In this document: piece by piece, positions 25,797-34,754 of the stretch | Layout of the letters: the number at the start of each line of letters is the position of its first letter | Numbering within the stretch: the first letter of the stretch is position 1 | Origin: Paracoccus sp. S-4012 | GTDB taxonomy: Bacteria > Pseudomonadota > Alphaproteobacteria > Rhodobacterales > Rhodobacteraceae | Direction: 5' to 3' | Assembly: GCF_009674885.1 (NCBI RefSeq) | Contig: NZ_WKKA01000002.1 | Coordinates: 186,001-250,000, forward strand | DNA length: 64,000 nt | Made by a program: the position numbers and the translations under genes | Notes under the pieces: model-generated | What the model was told of the DNA's origin: nothing | Databases searched by the model: none | What the model saw: only the letters and a program-made list of their open reading frames with translations

Positions 25797-26350
25797 GCCT
25801 CGCCCTGCGCCTCGAATCCTTCGCCCGCGACCTGGGCCCGCCGCTGCCGAAGCTGCCGGTCTATGCGGCCGAGGACCTCGCCGCGGCCCGTGCCGAGGGC
25901 TTTGCGGAGGGCCGCGCCGCGGCCGCGGCCGAGGCACGCGCGGGTCTCGCGGTCGCCGTCAGCCGGCTGACGGCGGCGCTCGCCGACGATGACGCCCGCC
26001 GCCGGGAACTCGCGGCGGGCTGGAAGGCGGAGCTGGTCGCGGTGACGGAGGCGGTCGCGGGCGCGCTCGCCCCGCCGTTTCGGGCCGCCTTGCTGGCCGA
26101 ATCGGTCGTGCGGCTGCTGGCTGCGGGGGCCGGGGTCGCCCCGGCCCCCGCGCGCATCGGCTGCGAGCCTGCCGCCCGCGGGGCGCTCCGCGCCGCGCTG
26201 GACGCGGCTGGCCTGCAGCGGGTCGAGATCACCGACAGCCCCAGCGGCGCCAGCTTCGAGAGCGCGGGCGGCCTCATCCGAATCGACCCCGGCCGCGTGC
26301 AGCGCGGCCTCGAGCAGATCATTGCCGACATGAAGGAGACCCCCGCATGA
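25793..26350 (+). CDS. fliH: FliH-like flagellar export regulator
   Basis: A 185-residue soluble protein. The N-terminal half is a helical Ala/Glu/Arg-rich segment with repeated AxxxG-like spacing (ARAEGFAEGRAAAAAEARAG), typical of FliH. The C-terminal half resembles the FliH/V-ATPase E-subunit fold, ending with SFESAGGLIRIDPGRVQRGLEQIIADM. FliH holds the export ATPase FliI at the gate; no fliI is present here. The ATG overlaps the fliF stop and the stop overlaps the fliN ATG. Identification rests partly on context. Confidence 0.75.
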   Translation: MSLALRLESFARDLGPPLPKLPVYAAEDLAAARAEGFAEGRAAAAAEARAGLAVAVSRLTAALADDDARRRELAAGWKAELVAVTEAVAGALAPPFRAALLAESVVRLLAAGAGVAPAPARIGCEPAARGALRAALDAAGLQRVEITDSPSGASFESAGGLIRIDPGRVQRGLEQIIADMKETPA

Positions 26351-26604
26351 GCGACCGCATCGACCGCCTGGTTCCGACCGACCACATCAAGGTCGAACTC
26401 ACGATCCGCCTCGGCCGCGCGACGCTGACAGTGGCCGAGCTCTCGGCGCTCGGGCCCGACGACGTGCTGACGCTCGACCGCGAGATCGGCGACGGGGTCG
26501 AGATCTGCGTCGGCGACCGGGTCGTGGCGCAAGGGGTGCTGGTCGGCGACGGGCCCGACGACCGGCTCTCGGTCCGCATCACCGATCCGGCCGACGCCGC
26601 GTGA
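26347..26604 (+). CDS. fliN: Flagellar C-ring switch protein FliN
   Basis: An 85-residue protein essentially consisting of a single FliMN C-terminal (SPOA) domain: VELTIRLGRATLTVAELSALGPDDVLTLDREIGDGVEICVGDRVVAQG. This is the minimal form, lacking the longer N-terminal tail of enteric FliN. It forms the lower C-ring in the rotor with FliM and FliG, neither of which is encoded in this window. The junctions on both sides are overlaps (ATGA before, GTGA after). Confidence 0.88.
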   Translation: MSDRIDRLVPTDHIKVELTIRLGRATLTVAELSALGPDDVLTLDREIGDGVEICVGDRVVAQGVLVGDGPDDRLSVRITDPADAA

Positions 26605-27362
26605 GACTCGCGGCAATCCTCGCGGCCGCGGCGGGGCTGGCGCTGGCGATGCTCCTGCCGGGCATGGCGCTCGCGCAGGACCTCGCCGCCCCGGACCCCC
26701 TCGCCGCGCTGACCGGCGGCCTCGGGCGCAACGCGGCGCTGATCGTCCTTGCGCTAACGGTCATCTCGCTCGTCCCCGGCATCGCCATCGCCGTCACCTG
26801 CTTTCCCTTCATCGTCACGGTGCTCTCGATCCTGCGCCAGTCGATCGGGTTGCCGCAGTCGCCGCCGAACCTGCTGATCGTGGCGCTATCGATGTTCCTG
26901 ACCTGGTTCGTCATGGACCCGGTCCTGCGCGAGGCCTGGACCACCGCCGGGCGGCCGCTGAGCGAGGGCGAGATCACCCTCTCGGAAGCCTTCGAGCGCG
27001 GCGTCGTGCCGTTCCGCGGCTTCATGTCGGCGCGCGTCGATCCCGACACGCTGGCCGCCCTCGAGGAGGTCGCGCCGGGCGGCCCTCCCGTCGCCGCGGC
27101 CGATGCACCCCTGCCGGAACCCGCGCTTTCTGTCCTGGTCCCCGCCTTCATGCTCACCGAAATCCAGCGCGCCTTCGAGGTCGGCTTCCTCGTCGCGCTG
27201 CCCTTCCTCATCATCGATCTCGTGGTCTCGGCGGTGCTGATGTCGATGGGGATGATGATGGTGCCGCCGGCCCTCGTCTCGCTGCCCTTCAAGCTCGCGT
27301 TCTTCGTGGTCGTGGACGGCTGGGGCATGGTCGCGGGCGCCCTGGTGCGGAGCTATCAGTGA
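26601..27362 (+). CDS. fliP: Flagellar export apparatus protein FliP
   Basis: A 253-residue export-gate protein with a signal peptide (cleavage near ALAQ) and four membrane helices. Signature stretches are FIVTVLSILRQSIGLPQSPPNLLIVALSMFLTWFVM and the C-terminal FLVALPFLIIDLVVSAVLMSMGMMMVPP, which holds the conserved Asp. The start is GTG at 26601, overlapping the fliN stop; it gives the complete signal peptide. Last gene of the short rightward operon, followed by a strong hairpin. Confidence 0.96.
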   Translation: MRLAAILAAAAGLALAMLLPGMALAQDLAAPDPLAALTGGLGRNAALIVLALTVISLVPGIAIAVTCFPFIVTVLSILRQSIGLPQSPPNLLIVALSMFLTWFVMDPVLREAWTTAGRPLSEGEITLSEAFERGVVPFRGFMSARVDPDTLAALEEVAPGGPPVAAADAPLPEPALSVLVPAFMLTEIQRAFEVGFLVALPFLIIDLVVSAVLMSMGMMMVPPALVSLPFKLAFFVVVDGWGMVAGALVRSYQ

Positions 27363-27381
27363 GGCGCGCGGGCCATGCGAA

Positions 27382-27408
27382 AGGCCCGGTCCTTGCGGAA
27401 CCGGGCCT
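27382..27408. terminator. Hairpin between convergent fliP and thiolase genes
   Basis: AGGCCCGGT at 27382-27390 pairs with ACCGGGCCT at 27400-27408, a perfect 9-bp stem that can be lengthened by two pairs past a single bulged base. It fills the middle of the 68-base gap between two converging stops. There is no T tract on the fliP side and a short TTTCGC on the other. It probably ends both transcripts. Confidence 0.65.
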
Positions 27409-27430
27409 CGTCATTCGCCTTGCAGAAGGA

Positions 27431-28615
27431 TCAGACCCGCTCGATCGCCAGCGCGATGCCCTGGCCGCCGCCGATGCACATGGTGATCAGCGCCTTGCTG
27501 CCGCCGGTCCGCTCCAGCTCGTAGAGGGCCTTCACAGTGAGGATTGCGCCGGTGGCGCCGACCGGATGGCCGAGCGCGATCGCGCCGCCGTTGGGGTTCA
27601 CCTTCTCGGCGTCGAGGCCGAGGTCCTTGTTGACCGCCAGCGCCTGCGCGGCGAAAGCCTCGTTGGACTCGATCACGTCAAAATCGGCGACGGTGAGGCC
27701 GGTCTTTTCCAGCAGCTTCTGCACCGCGGGAATCGGACCATAGCCCATGACCTCGGGCCGCACCCCGGCGGTGGCGAAGCCCAGCACCCGCGCCTTCGGC
27801 TTCAGCCCGGCCGCCTCGGCCGCCTCGGCCCGCGCCAGCACGATCGCCGCGGCGCCGTCGTTGATGCCGCTGGCGTTGCCCGCCGTGACCGTGCCGCCGT
27901 CCTTCTTGAAGGCGGGACGCAGGCCTGCCAGCGCCTCGGCGCTCGTCGACTTGGGATGCTCGTCGGTGTCGAAGGTCACGGTGCCCTTCCGGCCCTTCAC
28001 CTCGACCGGGACGATCTGCTCCTTGAAGCGGCCCTCCTCGATCGCGCGGGCGGCGCGGTTCTGGCTTTCGAGCGCAAAGGCGTCCTGCTGCTCGCGGGTG
28101 ATCTGGCTTTCGGCGGCGACGTTCTCGGCCGTGACGCCCATGTGGCCGGTGCCCATCGGGTCGGTGAGCGCGCCCACCATCATGTCGAGCGCCTTCACGT
28201 CGCCCATGCGCGCGCCGTGCCGCAGCGCCGGCATGATGTAGGGCGAGCGGCTCATCGACTCGGCGCCGCCGGCGACGGCGAAATCGGCATCGCCCACCAT
28301 CAGCGACTGCGCCGCCGAGACGATCGCCTGCGCGCCCGAGCCGCAGAGGCGGTTCACGTTCATGGCCGAGGTCTCGATCGGGATGCCTGCGTCCAGCATC
28401 GCCACGCGGGCGAGATACATGTCGCGCGGCTCGGTGTTGATGACGTGGCCGAACATCACGGTGCCGATCTGTTCGGGGCTGACGCCCGCGCGCTCCATCG
28501 CGGCCTTGGTCACCGTCGCGGCGAGATCGATCGGCGGCACCGAGGCGAGGCTGCCGCCGAAGGCGCCGATCGCCGTGCGGGCACCCGAGAGAATGACGAC
28601 TCCAGTATCGGACAT
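27431..28615 (-). CDS. Acetyl-CoA acetyltransferase (thiolase)
   Basis: A 394-residue degradative/biosynthetic thiolase that interconverts two acetyl-CoA with acetoacetyl-CoA. Active-site residues are all in place: Cys91 in NRLCGSGAQ, the His of [14 protein letters not shown] and the second Cys in MCIGGGQG. Length is standard. It would supply acetoacetyl-CoA for polyhydroxybutyrate or the ethylmalonyl-CoA pathway, or break down fatty acids. No phaB or phaC gene is adjacent. The ATG at 28615 begins [14 protein letters not shown], the usual start of the fold. Confidence 0.92.
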   Translation of the reverse strand: MSDTGVVILSGARTAIGAFGGSLASVPPIDLAATVTKAAMERAGVSPEQIGTVMFGHVINTEPRDMYLARVAMLDAGIPIETSAMNVNRLCGSGAQAIVSAAQSLMVGDADFAVAGGAESMSRSPYIMPALRHGARMGDVKALDMMVGALTDPMGTGHMGVTAENVAAESQITREQQDAFALESQNRAARAIEEGRFKEQIVPVEVKGRKGTVTFDTDEHPKSTSAEALAGLRPAFKKDGGTVTAGNASGINDGAAAIVLARAEAAEAAGLKPKARVLGFATAGVRPEVMGYGPIPAVQKLLEKTGLTVADFDVIESNEAFAAQALAVNKDLGLDAEKVNPNGGAIALGHPVGATGAILTVKALYELERTGGSKALITMCIGGGQGIALAIERV

Positions 28616-28780
28616 GGTGGACTCTCCAGAATATGGCTCGGGCGCGACCTTATCGCTGCACGGCAGCATGGGAAAGCGGTTTGCTGCCCGCGCGGCCGCC
28701 TGCGGCATTGTGAGTTTTCCCCCGCGGCCGCCTGTCCTACACTGCCGGTCAAAAGGACGCCAGCAAGGCGTGGGGGCAGG

Positions 28781-29365
28781 ATGAACCGCTATCTCAAGCT
28801 CGCCCTGATCGGGCTGGTCGCCTCGTGCGGGGGCAATCGCAACTACAGCGCGCCGCGCGACCTCGACAACGCCTGCGCGATCGCGGCCGAGCGGCCCGCC
28901 TACATGCGCGCCATGCAGCAGGCCGAACGCCGCTGGGGGGTGCCGGTCCCGGTCATGATGGCCACGATCCACCAGGAATCGAAGTTCATCGGCAACGCCC
29001 GGACGCCGCACCAGTATGCGCTTGGCATCATCCCGATCGGACGGCAGAGTTCGGCCTATGGCTACAGCCAGGCCCTCGACGGCACCTGGGAGGATTACCT
29101 CCGCGAGACCGGCAACCGCCGCGCCCGGCGCGACGACATCCGCGACGCCACGGATTTCATGGGCTGGTACATGAACGGCACGACCCGGCAGCTGGGCATC
29201 CCCAAGAACGACGCCGCCGGGCAGTATCTCGCCTATCACGAGGGGCGCGGCGGCTTCTCGCGCGGGTCGCACCGCAGCAAGCCGTGGCTGATGACGGTCG
29301 CCTCGCGGGTCGGGGACCGCGCCGGCACCTATTCGGCGCAGCTCGCCGGATGCCGGCGGCTGTGA
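28781..29365 (+). CDS. Lipoprotein with transglycosylase SLT-like domain
   Basis: A 194-residue probable outer-membrane lipoprotein: signal with lipobox LVASC (lipid Cys at about 16) and a lysozyme-like domain. The catalytic glutamate is likely in [14 protein letters not shown], where the ES pair is typical of lytic transglycosylases. The later [19 protein letters not shown] and YHEGRGGF also fit. It should cut peptidoglycan glycan strands. A GGGGGCAGG ribosome site precedes the ATG. Its stop overlaps a GTG that may start the next gene. Confidence 0.82.
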   Translation: MNRYLKLALIGLVASCGGNRNYSAPRDLDNACAIAAERPAYMRAMQQAERRWGVPVPVMMATIHQESKFIGNARTPHQYALGIIPIGRQSSAYGYSQALDGTWEDYLRETGNRRARRDDIRDATDFMGWYMNGTTRQLGIPKNDAAGQYLAYHEGRGGFSRGSHRSKPWLMTVASRVGDRAGTYSAQLAGCRRL

Positions 29366-30270
29366 GCGGGCCGCGGATCATCGGGCCGGAGGTCGAGCCG
29401 CGGCTCGACTGGCTGGCGCTGACCGATGCGCTGATCGCCGGGCACCGCCTGCCGCGGGCCGAGGTGGCCGACAGCTTCCTCTATCGCGGCGAGGACACGC
29501 TGCTGACGCGCAGCGCCTGGATCGACGGGCTGGGCCTCGCCGTGAAGCCGGCGAGCGTGTTCCCCGGCAACCCGGCGCAGGGTCTGCCGATGGTCAACGG
29601 CGCGGTGAACCTGCTGGACGACGCGACCGGGCGGTTGCTGGCGATCGTCGATTTCCATCTGGTGACGCGGTGGAAGACGGCCGGCGACAGCCTGCTCTCG
29701 GCGCGGCTGCTGGCGCGGAAGGATGCCCGCCGGGTGCTGGTGATCGGCGCCGGCAATGTCGCCGCCTCGATGGTCGCGGCCTACCGGACGCTGATCCCCG
29801 AGGCCGAGGTCACGATCTGGAACCGCACCCGCAGCGCTGCCGAGGCGCTCGCGGCGCGGGTCGGGGCGACCGTGGCGGACGAGTTGGGGGCGGCCGTCCG
29901 CGCCGCCGAGGTGATCGCCACGACCACCATGAGCCGCGAGCCGCTCCTGCGCGGCGCATGGCTCTCGCCCGGCACCCATGTGGACCTGATCGGCGCCTAC
30001 CGCCCCGACATGCGCGAGGCCGACGACGAGGCGCTGCGCCGGGCCCGGGTCTTCGTCGACAGCCGCGCGACCACGCTGGGTCATATTGGCGAGATCCAGG
30101 ACCCGGTGGACCGCGGCGTGATCACGCCCAATGACATAGTGGCCGATTTCTACGACATCGCCTCGGGGGCCTACGCGCGGAGGTCGGAGGACGAGATCAC
30201 CCTCGCCAAGAACGGCGGCGGCGCACATCTGGACCTGATGACGGCGCGGTGGATCCTGGACGCGGCTTGA
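29350..30270 (+). CDS. Ornithine cyclodeaminase/mu-crystallin family protein
   Basis: A 306-residue NAD(P)-dependent enzyme of the family that contains ornithine cyclodeaminase, alanine dehydrogenase and ketimine reductases. The Rossmann motif [17 protein letters not shown] starts near residue 128 and is followed by [19 protein letters not shown]. The substrate cannot be fixed from sequence; the C-terminal [17 protein letters not shown] carries the family's conserved region. Two starts are possible: ATG 29350 (used here) or GTG 29362, which exactly overlaps the preceding TGA. Expression is probably linked to the transglycosylase gene. Confidence 0.85.
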   Translation: MPAAVSGPRIIGPEVEPRLDWLALTDALIAGHRLPRAEVADSFLYRGEDTLLTRSAWIDGLGLAVKPASVFPGNPAQGLPMVNGAVNLLDDATGRLLAIVDFHLVTRWKTAGDSLLSARLLARKDARRVLVIGAGNVAASMVAAYRTLIPEAEVTIWNRTRSAAEALAARVGATVADELGAAVRAAEVIATTTMSREPLLRGAWLSPGTHVDLIGAYRPDMREADDEALRRARVFVDSRATTLGHIGEIQDPVDRGVITPNDIVADFYDIASGAYARRSEDEITLAKNGGGAHLDLMTARWILDAA

Positions 30271-30271
30271 T

Positions 30272-30508
30272 CGGCGGCGCGCGGCTGGCTGGCTGCGCCC
30301 GACTCTTGCCGCCTACCGGGACCGCATCCTGACGTTCGACACCGAGGCCGCGCTGATCTGGGGCCGCCTGGCAGCGCAGATCGGAAACACGACGGACGAC
30401 CTCAAGATCGCCGCCACCGCTCTCGCGCAGGGCGCCACGGTCGTCACCCGCAACACCGCCGACTTCGCCCCCACCGGCTGCCCGGTCCTCGACCCCTTCG
30501 CCGCCTGA
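30272..30508 (+). pseudogene. Remnant of a VapC/FitB-type PIN-domain toxin
   Basis: An open reading stretch without a start codon that reads as the C-terminal half of a PIN-domain ribonuclease: YRDRILTFDTEAALIWGRL, then DDLKIAATALAQGATVVTRN and DFAPTGCPVLDPF. These are the standard motifs of the FitB-like VapC toxins. The N-terminal half, which carries the first catalytic aspartate, is absent, and no antitoxin gene is beside it. It begins two bases after the cyclodeaminase stop, which suggests a deletion that fused the remnant to this locus. It should be inactive. Confidence 0.8.
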
Positions 30509-30512
30509 CGCC

Positions 30513-31760
30513 TCAGGCCGGGGCGGGCAGCGCCGGGCCCTCGTCACGGTTCTCGCGGATCGGCAGGTGGATGATCGCCGAGAACGCCCCCACGCCCACG
30601 CCGACCCACCAGACCAGCGTGTAGTCGCCGTAGACGTCGTAGAGCCAGCCGCCCAGCCAGACGCCGAGGAACGAGCCGAGCTGGTGGCTGAGGAACACGA
30701 AGCCGTAGAGCGTGCCCATGTAGCGCAGCCCCCAGAGATGCGCGACCAGGCCCGAGGTCAGCGGCACCGTCGCCAGCCACAGCGCTCCCATGATCAGCGA
30801 GAAGACGATCACCGAACCGGGCGTGATCGGGCTGAGGATGAAGGCCGCCGCGGCGATGGTCCGCAGCGTGTAGATCCCGGCCAGCAGGTATTTCTTGGTG
30901 TAGCGCTGCCCCAGCCACCCGGCGAGGATCGAGCCGCCGATATTCGCCAGCCCGATCAGCGAGATCGCCACCGCGCCAAGCGCCGATGTCGTCGTGATCC
31001 CGAGGCCCGCAAGGATTCCTCCCGCCGCGATCGGCCCGCACATCTCCGTCACCATCGCGGGAAAATGCGCGGTGATGAAGGCGAGCTGATAGCCGCAGGA
31101 GAAGAAGCCCGCGAAGATCATCATGTAGGACGGATCGCGGAAGGCGCGGCCCAGCACCGCACCCATGCTCTCCTGCAACTCGGCCTTCGATGCGCGCGGG
31201 CGGGCGTTCAGCATCGGCAGGAAGGCCAGCGTCGAGAGCGCGACCACGGCGAAGATCAGGAACACCGTCTGCCACGGAAACTGCGTCAGCAGCGCCTCGG
31301 CCACCGGCGCGCCGAAGACCTGCCCCGCCGAGCCGGCGCCGGTCGCGATGCCGAGGGCGAGGCTGCGATTCCTGTCCGAGGCGGCGCGGCCGACGACGGC
31401 CAGCACGACGCCGAAGCCGGTGCCCGCGATGCCGAAGCCGACCAGCACCTCCCAGAGCTGCATGGCCTCGGGCGTGCTCGCAAAGGCGCTGAGAACGAGG
31501 CCCAGGGCGTAGAGGAACGCGCCGACGACGACCGCCCAGCGGTCGCCCCATCGTTCCGCGAGCGCGCCGAAGATCGGCTGGCCGATGCCCCAGGCGAGGT
31601 TCTGGACGGCGATGGCGAGGCTGAACTCGGCCCGCGGCCAGCCGAACTCCTCGGCGACGGGAATCTGGAAGACGCCGAAGCTCGCCCGGATGGCGAAGCT
31701 CAGCATCAGGATGATGGAGCCGCCGACCAGGACCGGCGAGAGGAGGCGGGTGTCGCGCAT
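30513..31760 (-). CDS. MFS transporter
   Basis: A 415-residue major facilitator with about twelve membrane helices and the family's loop 2-3 motif, seen as GALAERWGDRWAVVVGA. The two halves are split by a basic loop near residues 190-205 (NARPRASKAELQES). Features such as FGVFQIPVAEEFGWPRAEFSLAIA resemble the monocarboxylate/oxalate-formate branch (family 16.10 type). The substrate is unknown. The ATG at 31760 begins MRDTRLLSPVL. It lies at the downstream end of the leuS transcription unit, 86 bases after the sulfotransferase gene, so it may have its own promoter. Confidence 0.88.
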   Translation of the reverse strand: MRDTRLLSPVLVGGSIILMLSFAIRASFGVFQIPVAEEFGWPRAEFSLAIAVQNLAWGIGQPIFGALAERWGDRWAVVVGAFLYALGLVLSAFASTPEAMQLWEVLVGFGIAGTGFGVVLAVVGRAASDRNRSLALGIATGAGSAGQVFGAPVAEALLTQFPWQTVFLIFAVVALSTLAFLPMLNARPRASKAELQESMGAVLGRAFRDPSYMMIFAGFFSCGYQLAFITAHFPAMVTEMCGPIAAGGILAGLGITTTSALGAVAISLIGLANIGGSILAGWLGQRYTKKYLLAGIYTLRTIAAAAFILSPITPGSVIVFSLIMGALWLATVPLTSGLVAHLWGLRYMGTLYGFVFLSHQLGSFLGVWLGGWLYDVYGDYTLVWWVGVGVGAFSAIIHLPIRENRDEGPALPAPA

Positions 31761-31846
31761 GGGCGGGCTCCGGGGAGGGGTTCGGGACAGTGTGGCGAGA
31801 CGCCGCACCGCGTCAAGGACTGCCAGCCCTGCGCCGAGGACAAGGC

Positions 31847-32461
31847 TCAGGCGAGGGCGCGGTAGTGTTCGACCTCGGTTTCAAGGAAGCGGTAATCGTC
31901 GCTGTAGTAGTCCCGCACTGCGGCGGCGAGCTTCGGGGAGAGCGTGGCCTCGGCATCAGCCGGCCCGCGGGCGGTGACATGCAGACGCGGCAGCCGGGCG
32001 GTCTGGCCGACACGCTCGGCGATCAGCCGGTAGTCCTCGGCGATGGTCTCGAAGCGGCCGATGAAATCGGCCTGCCGGAGGCAGTTGAAGGGATGCGTCT
32101 GCGGAATGGCGTGGTGGCGGATCTTTTCCTCGAACGTCCGGCGGCGCTCGTCGAAGATGATGCTGTCGTCGCGGACGATGTCGAAGAACTCGTCCAGGCT
32201 CAGCGGCCGCGCGTCGGGCGGCAGGCTCCAGTCGGGGTCGCCCTCCGGACCGATGGTGAACATCCGCCAGACCGACAGGAACCGGTCCAGCGGCTCGCGC
32301 GTGAACGCGAAGCGGAAGAGGCCGTCCCATTCCGGCGGGATATGCCCGAAGCGCGGCCCCTGCACCCGCCTGCTCCAGGCACCCTTGCGGATCGAGGTGC
32401 CGCCGGTCTTGGGAATGTGGATGAAGACGCAGTCGGGGTCCTTCAGCAGGAAATTGGACAT
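31847..32461 (-). CDS. Sulfotransferase family protein
   Basis: A 204-residue protein with the 5'-phosphosulfate-binding loop near the N-terminus (FIHIPKTGGTSIRKG, residues 13-27) and the 3'-phosphate region RFAFTREPLDRFLSVWRMF, both typical of the carbohydrate sulfotransferase-like group that includes bacterial proteins acting on polysaccharides. It should move sulfate from PAPS to a hydroxyl or amino group; the acceptor is unknown. It has no signal peptide, so it is cytosolic. Its start overlaps the end of the flavoprotein gene by 19 bases. Confidence 0.8.
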   Translation of the reverse strand: MSNFLLKDPDCVFIHIPKTGGTSIRKGAWSRRVQGPRFGHIPPEWDGLFRFAFTREPLDRFLSVWRMFTIGPEGDPDWSLPPDARPLSLDEFFDIVRDDSIIFDERRRTFEEKIRHHAIPQTHPFNCLRQADFIGRFETIAEDYRLIAERVGQTARLPRLHVTARGPADAEATLSPKLAAAVRDYYSDDYRFLETEVEHYRALA

Positions 32462-33729
32462 GGCTCCTCCGGTTCGCGGCCGGGGGGCGTGATAGGCGCG
32501 GGGCGCCCGGCTGACAACCGCGCCGCGGCGGCGCGCCCGGCATGGCGGCCAGAGGCGAGGCAGCCGGTCATCAGGTAGCCGCCGGTCGGCGCCTCCCAGT
32601 CGAGCATCTCGCCCGCGGCGAAGACGCCGGGGATGGGGCGGAGTTCGAGGTCGGGGCTCAGGGCAGCGGCGGCGATGCCGCCCGCCGACGATATGGCCCG
32701 CTCGAGACCCATCGGCCCGACATGGCGCAGCGGCAGCGCCTTGGCCCGCGCGGCCCAGCCGGCGGCGTCCTCGGACCAGGGGCGGCCCCATTCGAGCAGC
32801 AGCGCGACCTTGAGCGGATCGCCCAGCATCCGCCGCAGCCGGTTGCCGAGCGAGGCGCGCGCCGGCGCTTTCGCAAGCCGGTCGGCAAGGGCATCGGCGG
32901 GAAGATCGGGCGCCAGATCGATGCTCCCCTGCGCCCCGTCGCGCAGGGCGGCGGCAACCTCGTAGACCCCGCCGCCCTCGATGCCCTGCGGGGTGAGGAC
33001 CCACTCGCCGCGGCTCTCGGCAGTCGCGGCGGCGAGACGGGTGCCCTTCACCGCGCCGCCGAAATGCCGCTGCATGGCCTCGGACCACTCCACCCGGAAC
33101 CCCATGTTGGCCGGTCGGAACGGCGCCACCTGCACCCCGGCCCCGCGGAGCCACGGCACCCAGGCCGCGTCCGAGCCGAGCCGCGGCCAGCTCGCCCCGC
33201 CGAGCGCGAGGACCGCCACCTGCGGCGCGATGAGCCGCCGCCCCTCCGGCGTGTCGAAGGCGAAACCACCGGCAAAGCCGCACCACCGCCACCGCGTCCG
33301 CAGCTCGACTCCCTGCCCCCGCAAGCGCCCGAGCCACGCCCGCAGCAAGGGCGACGCCTTCATCCCGACTGGAAACACCCGCCCGGTGGAGCCGGTGAAC
33401 AGCGCGATCCCCAGCCCCCGCGCCCATCCGGCGACCTCGTCCGGCCCGAAACCCCGAACGATCCCCTCCCATTCTTCTGTCGAAAAATATCCCGGGGGCG
33501 CGGGGGCAGCGCCCCCGCTGCCGAGGGTGATCCGGGCCGCAAACCCCTCTACCGGCTGGTCCTTGGTCAGGTTCAGCCCCGACTTCCCCGCCATCAGGAG
33601 TTTTCGCGCCGGGGTCGGCATCGCCTCGCAGACGACCGCGGGAAACCCCGCCGCGGCGAGCGCCTCGGCCGCCATCAGCCCGGCGGGACCGGCGCCGATG
33701 ACCAGCGCCGGGACCCTCTCGGGCGTCAC
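32443..33729 (-). CDS. TIGR03862/HI0933-like flavoprotein
   Basis: A 428-residue FAD protein of the BaiN/HI0933 type: dinucleotide-binding VIGAGPAGLMAAEALAAAGF at residues 9-28, then the KLLMAGKSGLNLT mark and the late PGVFAAGEMLDWEAPTGGYL. Relatives are NAD(P)H-dependent oxidoreductases with unclear substrates. The start is GTG at 33729, overlapping the holA stop (GTGA). The C-terminal 20 residues (after AAARLSAGRPAP) are Pro/Glu-rich and unlike the family, and lie where the gene overlaps the sulfotransferase start. Confidence 0.85.
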   Translation of the reverse strand: MTPERVPALVIGAGPAGLMAAEALAAAGFPAVVCEAMPTPARKLLMAGKSGLNLTKDQPVEGFAARITLGSGGAAPAPPGYFSTEEWEGIVRGFGPDEVAGWARGLGIALFTGSTGRVFPVGMKASPLLRAWLGRLRGQGVELRTRWRWCGFAGGFAFDTPEGRRLIAPQVAVLALGGASWPRLGSDAAWVPWLRGAGVQVAPFRPANMGFRVEWSEAMQRHFGGAVKGTRLAAATAESRGEWVLTPQGIEGGGVYEVAAALRDGAQGSIDLAPDLPADALADRLAKAPARASLGNRLRRMLGDPLKVALLLEWGRPWSEDAAGWAARAKALPLRHVGPMGLERAISSAGGIAAAALSPDLELRPIPGVFAAGEMLDWEAPTGGYLMTGCLASGRHAGRAAAARLSAGRPAPITPPGREPEEPCPISC

Positions 33730-34754
33730 CGCCCGCCCCGCGGCTGCATCGCCAGCCGGATCAGCGCGCGTTCCATCACCGCCATCGCCGGCGCGCGCGA
33801 GGAGGAGCGCAACGTCAGGTCGGTCTCCAGCAGCGCATGGATCGCGTCCTCGAGCGCGCGCATGCCCCAGTCCTGCGCCTGCCGGGCCATGCGGTCGCGG
33901 CGCGGACCGAAGACCGGCGGGCGCAGCCGCGCGAGGCCCGCCTGCGCGCCGCCGGGATCGGCAGCGGCGGCGTGCAGCGCGCGGAAATGGCGCAGGGCGG
34001 CGATGCAGAGCGTGACCGGCGCCGTCCCCTGCGCCTCGATGCGGCGCATCAGGACGCCGAACTCGCGCGTGCGGCCCTCGGCCACCACGTCGATCAGCGC
34101 GTCCACCTCGCCCTCGACGGTCATCGGCGCGAGGGCGGCGATCTCGGCCGGGGTCAGCGGCGCGGGGTCGCCGTGCTTGTAGAGGCCGATCTTCTCGACC
34201 GTCTGGCGGAAGTCGCCGGGGTCGAGCGCGCGGGAGAGCAGCGTCAGCTCGCGCATGGCGTCGCGGGGCACCTCGCGCAGGCCGGCATCGGAGAGCCAGC
34301 GTTCGATCTCGGCCTCGCCGGGCGGTTCGTCGTAGATCGGGGCGGCCATCGCGGCGCGGTGGCCCTCGAACAGCTTTCGCAGGGCCGAGGCCTTGGTCAG
34401 CGCGCCCGCCTGAACGACGATCACCGCATCGCCGGGCTCCCATTCCTCCAGCGCCGTGCCGACGATCTCGGCCAGCCCGTCGGTCGCGTCCTCGACCAGC
34501 ACCGCCCGTTGGCCGGGGAAGAACCCGACCGCCTTCACCGCATCGAGAAGCTGCGCCGGGTCGCGGCGCAGCTCGGCCCCGGCGATCCGCGCCAGCCGCA
34601 TCTCCTCCTCGGCCCCCGGCCCGACCAGCGCCGCCATCGCCTCCTGCCGCTTCAGCGCTACCCGCATGGCTTCCTGGCCCCAGATCAGCAGCCCCGGCCG
34701 GGTCGGGTCGGGCCGGGCGAGGTAGCGGGCGATCTCGGCGCCCTTGAGGTTCAT
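33726..34754 (-). CDS. holA: DNA polymerase III subunit delta
   Basis: A 342-residue clamp-loader subunit that opens the beta sliding clamp. It reads as HolA through its opening (KGAEIARYLARPDPTRPGLLIWGQ) and the middle GFFPGQRAVLVEDATDGLAEI and IVVQAGALTKASALRKLFEGH. Its position after lptE in a leuS-lptE-holA order is the usual alphaproteobacterial arrangement. The ATG at 34754 overlaps the lptE stop and its stop overlaps the GTG of the flavoprotein gene. Confidence 0.93.
   Translation of the reverse strand: MNLKGAEIARYLARPDPTRPGLLIWGQEAMRVALKRQEAMAALVGPGAEEEMRLARIAGAELRRDPAQLLDAVKAVGFFPGQRAVLVEDATDGLAEIVGTALEEWEPGDAVIVVQAGALTKASALRKLFEGHRAAMAAPIYDEPPGEAEIERWLSDAGLREVPRDAMRELTLLSRALDPGDFRQTVEKIGLYKHGDPAPLTPAEIAALAPMTVEGEVDALIDVVAEGRTREFGVLMRRIEAQGTAPVTLCIAALRHFRALHAAAADPGGAQAGLARLRPPVFGPRRDRMARQAQDWGMRALEDAIHALLETDLTLRSSSRAPAMAVMERALIRLAMQPRGGR

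Noticed and set aside
27359..29365. Rightward open frame of 668 codons across the thiolase gene
   Set aside because: It lies opposite the thiolase, whose active-site motifs are clear, and only its last part is real: the transglycosylase lipoprotein from 28781. The rest is a high-GC antisense shadow.
30270..30512. Complete toxin-antitoxin pair
   Set aside because: Only the C-terminal half of a PIN domain is present, with no start codon and no antitoxin gene.
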